A DNA stretch of 64,000 nt from Lachnospiraceae bacterium (lineage in GTDB: Bacteria; Bacillota; Clostridia; Lachnospirales; Lachnospiraceae), in the NCBI GenBank assembly GCA_910575275.1, contig CAJTEE010000001.1, forward strand, positions 248,001 through 312,000. Direction: 5' to 3'. The translations under genes were made by a program, and so were the position numbers. The stretch's first letter is position 1; each line of letters opens with the position of its first letter. Below are positions 24,989-34,334 of the stretch, one piece after another. Under the pieces are notes generated by a model. The model was not told the origin of the DNA. It saw nothing but the letters and a program-made list of their open reading frames with translations, and searched no databases.

Positions 24989-26236
24989 TTATTGAATTGT
25001 TTCCCCATTCCCGCTGTCGGTCAGATTTCCGATGAAACGGTAATGGATTTCGATAGACTGAACTTTCTCACCATTTACCCGGCGTTTGTCGCCCACTAAA
25101 ATCTTTGTGATAAGTTCATTGATGATACAAGAATTTAATTCCTTCAGGTCACTGTACTGCCGGATCAGGCTTATCCACTTCCCCGCATTCTGCTCTGTAG
25201 CGTCATGCTCTGCCGACTGCTCCTGCAATGCGGAAAGCTGTTTTTTGAGTTCTTCCTGCTCCCTCTGGTACTTCGGCATAAGGTTGTCTATGCTTGCCCC
25301 CGCAAGTCTGCCGAGTGCGTAATCCTCATACAGCTTGCTTATGACTTTCTCGATTTCCCCAAGCCTTTTCTCAATGGTTCGCCTTTTTCCCTCAACCAAA
25401 CCATAATCCACGGTACTGTTAATCTGTTGCTGTTCCATAACCCTGCCAAGGACTGCCTGCTTGTCCGACAGTGCCATTGCTGCCCATTCCCTTATGTCTT
25501 TGAGGACAATATCGTACAAGTCCTGCTCCTTGATGCGGTGCGGCGTGCATCCGTCCGGCCCGTTCGCCTTGTAGTTCTGGCATGAGCCAAAATAAGTCTT
25601 TTCAGGATTGTTTTTGCTTGTCTTTTCAGGGAAGAATGAAATTCGCCTGCCGCAGTCCGGGCAGTAGGCAATGCCGGAAAAGATACTCGGCTCCCTTTTT
25701 GCCTTGCACATCCGCCTGCGCTTCCCATTGACTTCCTGCACACGCTCCCACAGTTCCAAGTCCACAATCGGCTCAAAAATGTCCTTTACCACCACCCACT
25801 CGTCTTTGGGCTTCACATAGTTTTTGCCGACCTTGAACAGCTTTGACTGTTTCTGCGCCACAAGGCTCCCGATGTAGACCTCGTGCGAGAGTATCCATTT
25901 TATTGTGGTTTCGTTCCACATATAGTTGGAGATATGCCCCTCGCCTTGAAAACCCGCCCAAGTCCGTTCGCCTCTGATGTGGTGCCAGTATGCCGGTATC
26001 GGTATGCGCTCCCTTTTCAGCACGTTGCCGATTGCTTTGTAGCCTTTGCCCTGCACGGCAAGCTCATACATACGCCGTACAATCGGTGCGGTTTCCGCAT
26101 CCGGTATCAGCTTGTGGCTGTCCTCCAGCGATTTCCGGTAGCCGAACGGCGGCACGGTGCTGTGGTAGATGCCCGCCCTTGCCTTCGTGGTCATGGTGCT
26201 GCGGATTTTCTTTGAAATATCCCGTGCGTAAAAATC
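24989..26236 (-). pseudogene. Outer-element large serine recombinase, C-terminal part
   Basis: From the inner-element boundary the frame reads DFYARDISKKIRSTMTTKARAG and continues through the recombinase domain (PFGYRKS, PIVRRMYELAVQGKG), a zinc ribbon (YCPDCGRR, then a further Cys pair near SCQNYK) and a coiled coil (KRLGEIEKVISKLYEDYALG) to the stop at 24989. The catalytic resolvase domain with its serine is absent here and lies at 37086-37500. The short read-through open frame upstream of 26236 belongs to the inner element and is spurious. Alone this piece cannot be active. Confidence 0.88.
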
Positions 26237-26240
26237 GTTA
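26230..26240. other. Left attachment site of the inner element
   Basis: Minus strand reads CTAAC-GA-TTTTT with the core at 26235-26236. The right junction at 37085-37086 reads TTAAT-GA-CACCC. The two share only AA-GA around the core, as expected for TnpX-like serine recombination. Confidence 0.7.
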
Positions 26241-26267
26241 GATAACCTCGCATAAAGAAGTACAGAT

Positions 26268-27893
26268 TTACAGTTCAATATACCCGACAAAGTTGTAGTA
26301 GATTTTGATGTCCCGGTGGGTTTCCCCGGCGATTTCATACTTCTCGCCCACCTCGATGCGCTTAACCAAACGCAGGAGGGTAGGGCGATCCAGTTCCTCA
26401 AGCTGGGAGTAGTCCCGAATCAGGTTTAGCCATTCATCGGCGGCGCATTCGTCCTCCCTTTGAGCCTCCAATTGCGCTGTGAGCTGCGTCCGCTGTTCCA
26501 GCTTGCTCCTGCGTTCGTCCTCGTAGCGGTTCATCAGCTGGACGCACAGCGCCTCCGGCATGACGCCCTTCACCTTGTCCTCGTAAGCCGACACCACCAG
26601 CTTTTCCAGTTCCGCCAGCCGCTTGTCTACCGCCGCCAGCGTTGCTCGGAGTGCCTTTGTCTGCTCCAGACTGGCGGCGTTCTTTTGGGCGAGGATTTTC
26701 TCCTTGAGGGCGGCTGGGCTGTTCTGCGCCAGCATCGCCTTTGCGTGGATGTCCAGCAATAGCAGCTTCGTCAGCGTGTTGCAGTTGATATAGTGGGAGG
26801 AACAGGCGGCTTTTCCGCCGCAGCCGTAGCGGTTGCACATATACGCTTTGTAGCTTCCGTAATGCCCGTCTGCATGGCGTTTCCGGCTCCGATAGTCCTT
26901 CAGGATGCGCATGGACGATCCGCAATCCATACAGTAGAGAACGCCGGCGAATAAGGAGATTTCCCCATCGCTGCCGGAACGCCCCTTTGACGGATGATTG
27001 TCCAGCCTCTGAACGGCGTCCCAGACCTCCTGAGAGACCAGCGGCTCATGGGTATGCTCCACCTTAATCCAGTCCGCTTTCGGCTTGCTGACCTGCTTGT
27101 GGACCTTGTAGGAGACGGTGCCGGTTTTGTTCTGCACCATGTGACCCAGGTAGACCTCATTCCGCAAAATGGTCTTGACCGTCACATCGTTCCAATACGG
27201 CGTTTCGCCCCGCAGGTTCGGCCTGCCCTCCGCCATATAGTAGAAACCTCGCGGCGATGGTACACCCTCCTCATTGAGCGTTCGGGCGATTTTCCGAAAG
27301 GTATCGCCTTGCAAGCGCATATCGAAAATGCGGCGAACGATAGGTGCGGTCACAGGGTCAATCTCCAGAATGTGCTTGTCTGCCGGGGATTTTCGGTAGC
27401 CGATGGGAGCGTAACAGCCGACATACTTTCCGCTCTTGAAGGTGGACTGTTTCACCGCCCGGATTTTACTGCTGGTATCGCGTGCATAGAGGTCATTCAT
27501 GACATTTTTCAGAATAACCAGCATCTCATTGTTTTTGTGAATGGTGTCCACTCCATCATTGAGAGCGATGAACCGGCAGCCCATACTCGGAAAAACGATG
27601 TCTGTATATCGACCCGCTTCGATATAATCTCTGCCCAGGCGACTGAGGTCCTTGCATAATATCAGATTGATTTTCCCCGCTCTGGCATCGGCAATCATCT
27701 GATTGAACATGGGACGGTCGAAGGTCGTACCCGAGACTCCGTCATCGCAGTAGGCGGCGTAGAAGTTCCAGCCCTGTTCCTGCACATACCGGCCAAGCAT
27801 GATTTTTTGATTTTCGATGGACACAGACTCCCCGGTTCTTTCGTCATCACGACTGAGCCTGCAATAAATTCCAACATTGTAGTTTTCCTGCAT
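26268..27893 (-). CDS. Large serine recombinase (TnpX-like), intact
   Basis: About 541 residues from ATG 27893. The resolvase domain has the nucleophile Ser14 in YCRLSRDDE, followed by CDDGVSGTTFDRP, KDLSRLGRDYIEAG and NDLYARDTSSKIRAV. The recombinase domain (PIGYRKS, APIVRRIF), a zinc ribbon (CMDCGSSM, then C-GCGGKAACSSHYI) and a C-terminal coiled coil follow. The length is normal for TnpX-type enzymes, which excise and integrate elements at GA dinucleotides. Its 3' end abuts the inner element's left boundary, so it is the cognate recombinase. The ribosome site (GGGAGG) is 13 nt away, rather long. Confidence 0.92.
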   Translation of the reverse strand: MQENYNVGIYCRLSRDDERTGESVSIENQKIMLGRYVQEQGWNFYAAYCDDGVSGTTFDRPMFNQMIADARAGKINLILCKDLSRLGRDYIEAGRYTDIVFPSMGCRFIALNDGVDTIHKNNEMLVILKNVMNDLYARDTSSKIRAVKQSTFKSGKYVGCYAPIGYRKSPADKHILEIDPVTAPIVRRIFDMRLQGDTFRKIARTLNEEGVPSPRGFYYMAEGRPNLRGETPYWNDVTVKTILRNEVYLGHMVQNKTGTVSYKVHKQVSKPKADWIKVEHTHEPLVSQEVWDAVQRLDNHPSKGRSGSDGEISLFAGVLYCMDCGSSMRILKDYRSRKRHADGHYGSYKAYMCNRYGCGGKAACSSHYINCNTLTKLLLLDIHAKAMLAQNSPAALKEKILAQKNAASLEQTKALRATLAAVDKRLAELEKLVVSAYEDKVKGVMPEALCVQLMNRYEDERRSKLEQRTQLTAQLEAQREDECAADEWLNLIRDYSQLEELDRPTLLRLVKRIEVGEKYEIAGETHRDIKIYYNFVGYIEL

Positions 27894-28005
27894 CTTGATT
27901 TTTTTACCTCCCTGGACGCAGGTACATAGCATCTTGTTACCTGATGCCATTATACCCGCTTTATCACTTTAAAGCAATATCTTTCGCGGCAGACACAGGA
28001 AATTT

Positions 28006-28224
28006 TTATGCTGTCTGCCGCTGGCTGCGCTCCAGTTCTATCGTGTCCAGGACATCCCCCATCTCGGTCTTTTCGGAAAACCGGCTGATGAGGTGATAGG
28101 TCACCCCGTCCATTTCCACATCAAGGCCCAGGTTCAAAAATACGCTTCGGTGTCCTCCACACTCAAAGCCTGGGACCTCTCCAGCAACGGCGATTTCCAC
28201 AGGATGATTTTCGATTTTCTTCAA
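28006..28224 (-). CDS. Small element protein (72 aa), possibly TnpW-like
   Basis: The ATG overlaps the stop of the 154-residue gene by 4 nt. The 72-residue product contains GVTYHLISRFSEKTEMGDVLDTIELER, faintly like the short beta-strand pattern of TnpW-type proteins in Tn4451 relatives (TYxVxxHFS). It precedes the recombinase by about 110 bp on the same strand. The similarity is weak and from memory; function unknown. Confidence 0.6.
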   Translation of the reverse strand: MKKIENHPVEIAVAGEVPGFECGGHRSVFLNLGLDVEMDGVTYHLISRFSEKTEMGDVLDTIELERSQRQTA

Positions 28225-28685
28225 GCAATACCTCCCATTCTCCGCAGAATATCTACGGCGTTGCCCAATACGGAATAAAGAGCCTCGTTGTTTGGATTTC
28301 TCATGCTGGCCTTTGCCGCCATGCGGATTTTCCGCAAAGCGGTCTCCACTTCCCGTGTTGTGTACCCGACCTGAATGGCACTGATTGCAAGGTTAGCGAG
28401 ATAGACGCAATCGGCGCAGGCCAGCTTGTCCTGCGCCGCCATTCTGCCGAGCTGTTCCAGAATGCCATCCCGCGATTTTACAGTGACGGCTGTTCTGTCC
28501 TCCTGCCATAAAATCTCACTGTTTGGAATTTCGGTAGCCGCTACCGATAACAGGTGGACGCCCTCGTACATATACATCTTGTTCAATGCCTGCCGCCTGC
28601 TGGGGGCGTATTCCTCGGTGATGCGGGCGTCCAGCTTCGGTCTGCCCCGCTTGCGCCCGACTTCCTCCGTCTTGATTTTCTCCAT
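28221..28685 (-). CDS. Hypothetical element protein with AT-hook-like N-terminus (154 aa)
   Basis: ATG 28685 has GGGAGG at 8 nt. The N-terminus has a basic RKRGRPKLDAR stretch resembling an AT-hook. Further on are GVHLLSVAATEIPNSE and two Ala-rich helices ending GNAVDILRRMGG. No enzyme motif is visible. It is preceded by a terminator-like leader hairpin and heads the small-gene/recombinase unit, so it could regulate excision. A palindrome within its coding sequence (28529-28546) recurs upstream of tnpV. Confidence 0.65.
   Translation of the reverse strand: MEKIKTEEVGRKRGRPKLDARITEEYAPSRRQALNKMYMYEGVHLLSVAATEIPNSEILWQEDRTAVTVKSRDGILEQLGRMAAQDKLACADCVYLANLAISAIQVGYTTREVETALRKIRMAAKASMRNPNNEALYSVLGNAVDILRRMGGIA
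28529..28546. repeat. 18-bp repeat with 15-bp palindrome, copy 1
   Basis: TTTCGGTAGCCGCTACCG occurs here inside the 154-residue gene and again at 36956-36973 upstream of tnpV. CGGTAGC-C-GCTACCG is a perfect palindrome around one central base. It may be an operator. Confidence 0.6.
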
Positions 28686-28711
28686 TGTCCAGCCTCCCTT
28701 CAAAAACAAAA

Positions 28712-28772
28712 ACGCAGATACAACAAGACCGCCCCCAGCAAAAACGCTGTGGTTCGGTCTATGTATCTGCGT
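28712..28772 (-). promoter_or_regulatory. Leader attenuator hairpin
   Basis: On the minus strand ACGCAGATAC (distal) pairs with GTATCTGCGT (proximal), and inner stems AGACCG/CGGTCT and GCTG/CAGC surround a short loop. The structure ends in TTTTTGTTTTTG, then the ribosome site of the 154-residue gene. This is the layout of an intrinsic terminator placed in a 5' leader, so read-through would control the downstream genes including the recombinase. Confidence 0.6.
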
Positions 28773-28803
28773 AAAAAATATGTGCAGTATTCAGTATCTT
28801 ATT

Positions 28804-28832
28804 ATGGTAGCACATATAGATGTTCCTGTCAA
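28804..28832 (-). promoter_or_regulatory. Candidate promoter for the leader and recombinase unit
   Basis: On the minus strand a perfect -35 TTGACA (28832-28827) is spaced 17 bp from TACCAT (28809-28804). It points at the attenuator hairpin 32 bp downstream. Confidence 0.5.
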
Positions 28833-28879
28833 TGCCTCTGGGGAAATTTTTGTCGAGGGTCGGCGAAAATAAGATCCAT

Positions 28880-29007
28880 GCGCTACTGGGCAAGCAGGGC
28901 GTTTGTATATACAAATGCTCAAAGCCTGCGGTTTCCGGCATCGCCGGGAACCGCAGGCTTTGCTTGTTGGGAAGCATCCCAAACCCTTTGAACAGCGTTT
29001 CACGCTG
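28880..29007 (+). repeat. Two-hairpin repeat, copy A
   Basis: It starts GCGCTACTGGGCAAGCAG, then has a 19-bp stem (28921-28939 with 28943-28961, one mismatch) followed by GCTTGTTGG, AAACCCTTT and a short hairpin CAGCG-TTTCA-CGCTG (28993-29007). Copy B at 29154-29286 is inverted and shares the flanking words, but its stems have different paired sequences. Open frames across this stretch are symmetrical by-products of the palindromes. Confidence 0.65.
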
Positions 29008-29153
29008 GCTGCGGCTCTGCGAGCCTAACGGATTTTGAAAAGATGCCGTTTCCACTTACGGGACAGTTTGCGATTATGTTGGCAAGCCAACCTTGCCATT
29101 TTCCAAAAATCTCTGCCGGAGGTGGGAGAAAAAGCGCCGGAACGGTGCGTAGC

Positions 29154-29286
29154 CGCAGAATGAAATTCTGCGAAAAGGGGTTTGGGGGCGGGAGCCACCA
29201 ACAAGCAAAAGCAGATTTTCGGCGTAACCGCCGAAAATCTGCTTTTGGTATTTGTGGGAACAAATACACTGCTTGCAAAGTAGCGC
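29154..29286 (-). repeat. Two-hairpin repeat, copy B (inverted)
   Basis: Read on the minus strand it starts GCGCTACTTTGCAAGCAG. It has a perfect 19-bp stem (29206-29224 with 29229-29247), then GCTTGTTGG, AAACCCCTTTT and the hairpin CGCAGAAT-TTC-ATTCTGCG (29154-29172). Word order matches copy A, with compensatory changes in both stems. It lies just downstream of res; no coding gene is supported between 28773 and 29333. Confidence 0.65.
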
Positions 29287-29333
29287 ACGACCCACCGTTC
29301 CCGCCAACCTGGTACAGTTGACTTCATCGTTCA

Positions 29334-32198
29334 TTATACAAAGAATCCATCAGTATCAAAGAGATGGTTAAGTTCCTCGCTGGTTTGTGCATGAGAAACT
29401 TTATCCCTGACAGCACTTTTCGACATGTCCAGTCGCTTGTATTTATAAGTTCCCGATGCCTGTTTCAATTGGCGAATTAGTTGGATTCTGCCAAGTCCAG
29501 GATTTTGTCTTGCATATTCTGCAAATCCTTTTGCCTTGCTAAGATTATCATCAAGGTCTGCGCGGTGAGGTTCTAAAATATCAATGACATATTTCGAAAC
29601 AGGGTCTCTACGCACAATGATAAAGTCTGGGTATGCAGGCTTCATTTCCCCATCCATTTCGTAAGGGATGCAAAGAGACCATGCACCTCTGGAGGGGTTA
29701 CGAATAAAACAGACAAAGCCATCCTGCGCCTGTTCTTCTTCAAGCGTTCCGATTTCCCATGTGTTCAACTTTAATATAGCGATTCCTGTTGCATCGCTGA
29801 CAAACAAATGATCTCGATACGCTTTTCCGCCTGCTTCGTGTGGAACCTGAATTGTTTCCGGTAAACGGAAATTGTGCTTGCTTACCACATCCCCGTCAGA
29901 TACAATAGTATCATATTGTCTGCGTATCTTCTCATCAACGCTCGTAGCAATATGACGGCGATAATCATCGTTCAAGCGGTGGAAACGTTGCTGAGCATAG
30001 GTGTGCAGTTTATTCATGCTGTCTTCATCGGCGACAAATAGAATGACATCTACCTTGAATCCATTGGGATCATCTTCATCTATATATTTGTTGCCATAAA
30101 TATTTCCGATACCCTCATTGCCGAGTTTACTTTCCGCAATGCGAAACTGCCTGTCCACATCTGTGTCTGTAGTTGTGAAAAGGTTATGCACATAGTAGTT
30201 ATCAACAGTTTCCCCGAATGCATCAAAAATCTGTGTTGCCAACTTGAACTGCTTGACCTGTAGCACAAGGTCATCGTATTCTCCGCAGGTTTTCAAATCT
30301 TCCACATAGTTGTGAATCATATCCGCAATCTCGGATTGTACTTCTCTGATTGCCATGCGATGCAAACCAGACATAGTAAGCAAGTGTGCCATTTTAAAGA
30401 GAGATGTCAGGTAGTTGTTAATTCGCACAGCTCTAACATTGTAGGAGAGAAGACCCGCGTCATTGATGAATTTCATAACCTCTTCGCGGTCGAATAAATC
30501 AACTGGGGTTTCCTGATCTGCTTCATCTGCATTCTCGCCTGCAGAAGATTCTGCCACTGGAGCCGATATCCCGTTGTCGGCTGTTGATGTAGCGTCAGTA
30601 GCTTGAATATCGGAAGATTCAACCATTGAACTAAAACTGGAACTCTCAGCTGTATTCACTGCTGGAGGGCTTATCTCACTAACAGGCTTTGCTGCACCTG
30701 TTCCGCCTTGACTTTGGGAATCTGTTGTAGTAGCTTCATCTTGTTCTGTTGTGCCACCCGAAATATCGAGTGAAAGCTGTCCAGGCATATTGTTATTTGG
30801 CTTTTTTCTACCAGGCCTGACCGTCAAGGTATCGTATCGCCTTTGATTGGGAGTTTCCCCATACACATCTGTTGGTATATCGCCACCCTCTGCACTTTGC
30901 AAAGCATCTACGACATCCTTAACCGTATCCTCATTAAAGTGCGGCAAAAACAGATGAACATCATTCAACACTTCATCTACTGTGATGTGCATCTGCATCG
31001 GTGTTCTGACCATTCTGCCGAGCAGCTGTGCAATGTAGGTGGCATCGCTGGCGTGCTTGAAGGACATCATAGTTTCTGCCCTTGGGCAGTCCCATCCAGT
31101 GGAAAGATTCTCCTTGAAAAATACTACACGGATATTCCTATCCTCGGAGATATCTGACGGTTCCACATAGCGCACATCCAGTCCGCCCACCGTAATTGTT
31201 CCCTTTTCGCCGAAAGTATGCACAACTTGTCCAGCGTCAAAGCGGAAACCAGTGCGTTCCTCGATTTTCTGCAAGCAGTCCTGTAAATCCGTATCTGTAA
31301 GTTTGCCATTGCTGCCGTTCAGTACCTGTATAACAAAAACAGGGTTTACATAGGCATAGTGCTGTTCTTGGCAATACTGTGTCCAATGTTGCCATTTTTC
31401 CTGCCAATCATCGGCGGCGGCTTGTAGAATAGCCATATCCTTGTTTACGGTACTTTCTTCCGGGTAGGTAATCACAATGCGGTCTTTCAGCAGGCCTGAC
31501 GCCCGCACCTCATCTGCTGTGACAATAGATTTGTGTATCGTTGAGGAAGTCCCCTCCACCAAGACATTAAAACGCTGGGGGGTGGCAGACATCCCGATTA
31601 CCAGAGGCATCGGAGGTATCTTATCTTCCTCGCTGCCTTTCAGGAATTTTTGCATGATGGTCGTTGCCTTGCCAGCTTCTCTGCCCTGCATCCCACGATG
31701 TGCTTCGTCAATGATAAAATAGAGACGGTCACTCTTTTCCCTTGCAGTATTAGCGATGGTCTGCCAAATCGTGTATGTGCGTCCATCTCCATTTTTTGTG
31801 AGTTTGGATGTCTTTGACAATTTCTGCGTGTTCAAGAAGTAAATATGGCCGTCCTCGAACAACTCCATATCAAAGGAATCCTCACTGACCGTCACACACC
31901 GCCCAAGGCGGATTCTATCTGCCTTGGCATCGATTTTCAGTTTGGACTGCTCATTCAGTTGCGGCGAGTCCGACAGCCAAATCACAATGGCGTTCTGCTG
32001 TTCCATATAGGATTCATCCCCAAAGAAAATACTTTCAATCAAGGATGCCATGATAATTGTTTTGCCCGCACCCGTGGGTGCAGTAAAGGAAACCACCTGC
32101 GGAGCGTGTGTCCTATGGTAGCTGCCGAGGGCTTCTGCTGTTTTCAAGCGGATGTCCACAAGCGCCCGTTTTTGAAATGGAAATAATTCTACTTTCAT
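29334..32198 (-). CDS. res: Type III restriction enzyme helicase/nuclease subunit
   Basis: This 954-residue SF2 helicase has a Q-motif-like start (FPFQKRAL), Walker A TAPTGAGKT (39-47), DEAH (164-167), SAT (204-206) and a motif VI-like QLLGRMVRTP. A low-complexity Ser/Thr/Glu linker sits near residues 480-560. The C-terminus has a PD-(D/E)xK-like nuclease region, YPDFIIV then DILEPH, with His where Lys is usual. It starts 2 nt after the mod stop with GGGGAG upstream. It translocates on DNA and cleaves between inversely oriented sites with Mod. Intact and normal in length. Confidence 0.88.
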   Translation of the reverse strand: MKVELFPFQKRALVDIRLKTAEALGSYHRTHAPQVVSFTAPTGAGKTIIMASLIESIFFGDESYMEQQNAIVIWLSDSPQLNEQSKLKIDAKADRIRLGRCVTVSEDSFDMELFEDGHIYFLNTQKLSKTSKLTKNGDGRTYTIWQTIANTAREKSDRLYFIIDEAHRGMQGREAGKATTIMQKFLKGSEEDKIPPMPLVIGMSATPQRFNVLVEGTSSTIHKSIVTADEVRASGLLKDRIVITYPEESTVNKDMAILQAAADDWQEKWQHWTQYCQEQHYAYVNPVFVIQVLNGSNGKLTDTDLQDCLQKIEERTGFRFDAGQVVHTFGEKGTITVGGLDVRYVEPSDISEDRNIRVVFFKENLSTGWDCPRAETMMSFKHASDATYIAQLLGRMVRTPMQMHITVDEVLNDVHLFLPHFNEDTVKDVVDALQSAEGGDIPTDVYGETPNQRRYDTLTVRPGRKKPNNNMPGQLSLDISGGTTEQDEATTTDSQSQGGTGAAKPVSEISPPAVNTAESSSFSSMVESSDIQATDATSTADNGISAPVAESSAGENADEADQETPVDLFDREEVMKFINDAGLLSYNVRAVRINNYLTSLFKMAHLLTMSGLHRMAIREVQSEIADMIHNYVEDLKTCGEYDDLVLQVKQFKLATQIFDAFGETVDNYYVHNLFTTTDTDVDRQFRIAESKLGNEGIGNIYGNKYIDEDDPNGFKVDVILFVADEDSMNKLHTYAQQRFHRLNDDYRRHIATSVDEKIRRQYDTIVSDGDVVSKHNFRLPETIQVPHEAGGKAYRDHLFVSDATGIAILKLNTWEIGTLEEEQAQDGFVCFIRNPSRGAWSLCIPYEMDGEMKPAYPDFIIVRRDPVSKYVIDILEPHRADLDDNLSKAKGFAEYARQNPGLGRIQLIRQLKQASGTYKYKRLDMSKSAVRDKVSHAQTSEELNHLFDTDGFFV

Positions 32199-32200
32199 GT

Positions 32201-34324
32201 TTATCTCCCCGTGTTAATGCGGAAATTGTCCAAATAATCCCTGTAAAGCTGGTAGCAGTCCTTACCGTCATAGTTGCGGATCATCTCACGGTAGGCCGTC
32301 TCTGAATCCGTCACAATGAATATCGTTTGAATCTCCGAGTATTTGCGAATCTCATTATCAAACTCGGAATAGAAAGTTTCATCAATCAGAACCGCCATCT
32401 TGTTTTCTGGTAGGAGCAACATAGGCGGCAGTTCCTCTGTATTCAAAACCGGACATTTCCCAATTGCTCTACCCTTCATCCAGAGAACAGGCAGCAACTC
32501 CGCAAACTGTTTTCCAAGCGCAACAGATGTCTTGTCAAGAAAACTAAGTTTGAAAAAAGCGGCGTTAGCCTTGAATCCATCTGACATAGGAATATCGCTA
32601 CCAAAGTAGTTTCCACTGAGAGGATTGCCGTTTATATCATGCCCCTCAATACTGCATACTGTGCGCGGCCAGTTTACATATCTGGCAATACCGAGTTTTT
32701 CCCATTCTTCGTCCCCAGGTTGGTAGCCTTGTGCGGTTAGAGCCGTTGCTTCATCTGCCGAGACCTCATTATTTGTGACCATGATACAACGGCGATGTCC
32801 ACCGTCTTCGGCGTTAAGAAGATTGACAGCATGAAGGGTAGTGCCAGAACCAGAAAAGAAGTCAAGGATAAGAGCATGGGTTTTACTTTTCAATGAGAAA
32901 TTTATACAATCATGTACGGCATAAAGTGACTTTGGAAAAGTGAATTTTTGACCACCAATAATATTCCGTAGCATCGTAGAGCCATAAACACTTGCATCAT
33001 GTCTATCCCGCACCCATATTGTCCGAGGATTTTGAACTGAGTCAAAATTCCCAGTTTTTTGCGCTACTACATAAGCGCCAGAATCATCTGTTCCGAGAAT
33101 TTCTAAGAGGCCATTTTCAATTTGTTCCATCTGTTTGTCTTTCAACATGACAATACTGCATTGCTGAGTAGTCGCATTAAACTGACCAGCCTTAACGCGA
33201 TGTTCCGCCATTCGTTTCCTTAGTGTATCTTGTCCTACTTGCCACCGCCCCTCAACATTGTTTTTTCTTAATGGCCAGCAGATAACAGCACTGCTGGGAA
33301 GCGTTGACGGCCAAGGAATGTTGTTGCGGTTTTCTTCCAAAGCAAGTGAATCTCCAACATACAAAATCTTATGAGTTTCCTTATCCACATAAATAGGATA
33401 AAACAGATTTGGCCTGTCAGAACGGAGAGCTGCAGTTCCTCGGCGGAGTAAGCTATTCCATATTGTTATAGTCTGTTCTGATTCATCATCCTCATCATTG
33501 GACAATAACATATTGTCATTAACCTGTTCAATTGTGTGATTTCCCATGAAAACATAAAAGAAGTATTCACCTGCCCTGGAAAACTGCCCCGGTCTTGTGG
33601 ACCCTTTTTTATTGGTCATTGCAGAAATCATCTGAATCTTTGCCTCTTTGAATATCTCCTCAAGCAGACAACCCAAGTGCAGGTATTCTTTTTCATCTAT
33701 GGTGGCGATTAACACCGAATCTGTAGGATTAAGCAATTTTTTCGCCAATCGTAACCGTTTCTCCATCATGGACAGCCATTTACTGTGTCGGTACTGATCG
33801 TTTCCGTCTACATAATCATTATTGTATTTCCAGTCCTTCGCCCCCGTGTTGTAGGGCGGGTCAATATAGATGCAATCCACTTTCCCGGCGTAGAGATATT
33901 CCAGTAACTGAAGGGCGTGGTAATTGTCGGCTTCAATCAGCGTATGCCAAAGGTCACTGTCTGGTGCATTCTCGACCGCATCAATCGGCGTAAGTGTCGG
34001 GTAAATTGGCTCACCAAATTCCGCAACAACTACAATCTCATCGAGCCTGAAGGTTTTTTGCTCATGCGTTTCTCTGCGATCACAGATTGTATTGTCACCA
34101 TCAATGCGCAGAACCGTGTAGATGTCACTGACGTACCCGGTTTTCAGAGCAACCTTGGAGCCAACTCGAATCGGCATACTATAAAGCGGTGTACATTCCG
34201 GCAGATGTTCCTCAAACACAAGGCCGAACTTTTTCTGCTCGATTAGTTTATCAGTTTCTTGCAGAATCCGCTCCCGGAGTATCGGGTCATCTATCTGCTG
34301 GATCAAATCCTGTAAGAGTGCCAT
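32201..34324 (-). CDS. mod: Type III DNA methyltransferase subunit (beta class)
   Basis: This protein of about 707 residues has motif IV DPPYNTG at about residues 155-161 followed, much later (about residue 490), by motif I DFFSGSGTTLHAV: the order of beta-class amino-methyltransferases. The region between them carries the target-recognition domain. ATG 34324 has GAGG at 8 nt. It modifies one strand of an asymmetric site and guides Res. Third gene of a four-gene operon, it begins about 10 bp after the radical SAM-like gene. The recognition site cannot be read from sequence. Confidence 0.9.
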   Translation of the reverse strand: MALLQDLIQQIDDPILRERILQETDKLIEQKKFGLVFEEHLPECTPLYSMPIRVGSKVALKTGYVSDIYTVLRIDGDNTICDRRETHEQKTFRLDEIVVVAEFGEPIYPTLTPIDAVENAPDSDLWHTLIEADNYHALQLLEYLYAGKVDCIYIDPPYNTGAKDWKYNNDYVDGNDQYRHSKWLSMMEKRLRLAKKLLNPTDSVLIATIDEKEYLHLGCLLEEIFKEAKIQMISAMTNKKGSTRPGQFSRAGEYFFYVFMGNHTIEQVNDNMLLSNDEDDESEQTITIWNSLLRRGTAALRSDRPNLFYPIYVDKETHKILYVGDSLALEENRNNIPWPSTLPSSAVICWPLRKNNVEGRWQVGQDTLRKRMAEHRVKAGQFNATTQQCSIVMLKDKQMEQIENGLLEILGTDDSGAYVVAQKTGNFDSVQNPRTIWVRDRHDASVYGSTMLRNIIGGQKFTFPKSLYAVHDCINFSLKSKTHALILDFFSGSGTTLHAVNLLNAEDGGHRRCIMVTNNEVSADEATALTAQGYQPGDEEWEKLGIARYVNWPRTVCSIEGHDINGNPLSGNYFGSDIPMSDGFKANAAFFKLSFLDKTSVALGKQFAELLPVLWMKGRAIGKCPVLNTEELPPMLLLPENKMAVLIDETFYSEFDNEIRKYSEIQTIFIVTDSETAYREMIRNYDGKDCYQLYRDYLDNFRINTGR

Positions 34325-34334
34325 AGCTTGCACC

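Noticed and set aside
26237-26401. Apparent N-terminal extension of the outer recombinase fragment
   Set aside because: This stretch is inside the inner element (3' end of the inner recombinase in another frame). The real N-terminal domain is at 37086-37500.
28880-29286. Possible CRISPR-like array
   Set aside because: Only two copies, inverted relative to each other, with no uniform spacers and no cas genes in the window.
28759-29334. Several small open frames on both strands (70-100 codons)
   Set aside because: They arise from the inverted hairpin repeats and overlap each other in all frames; no ribosome sites or family similarity support any of them.
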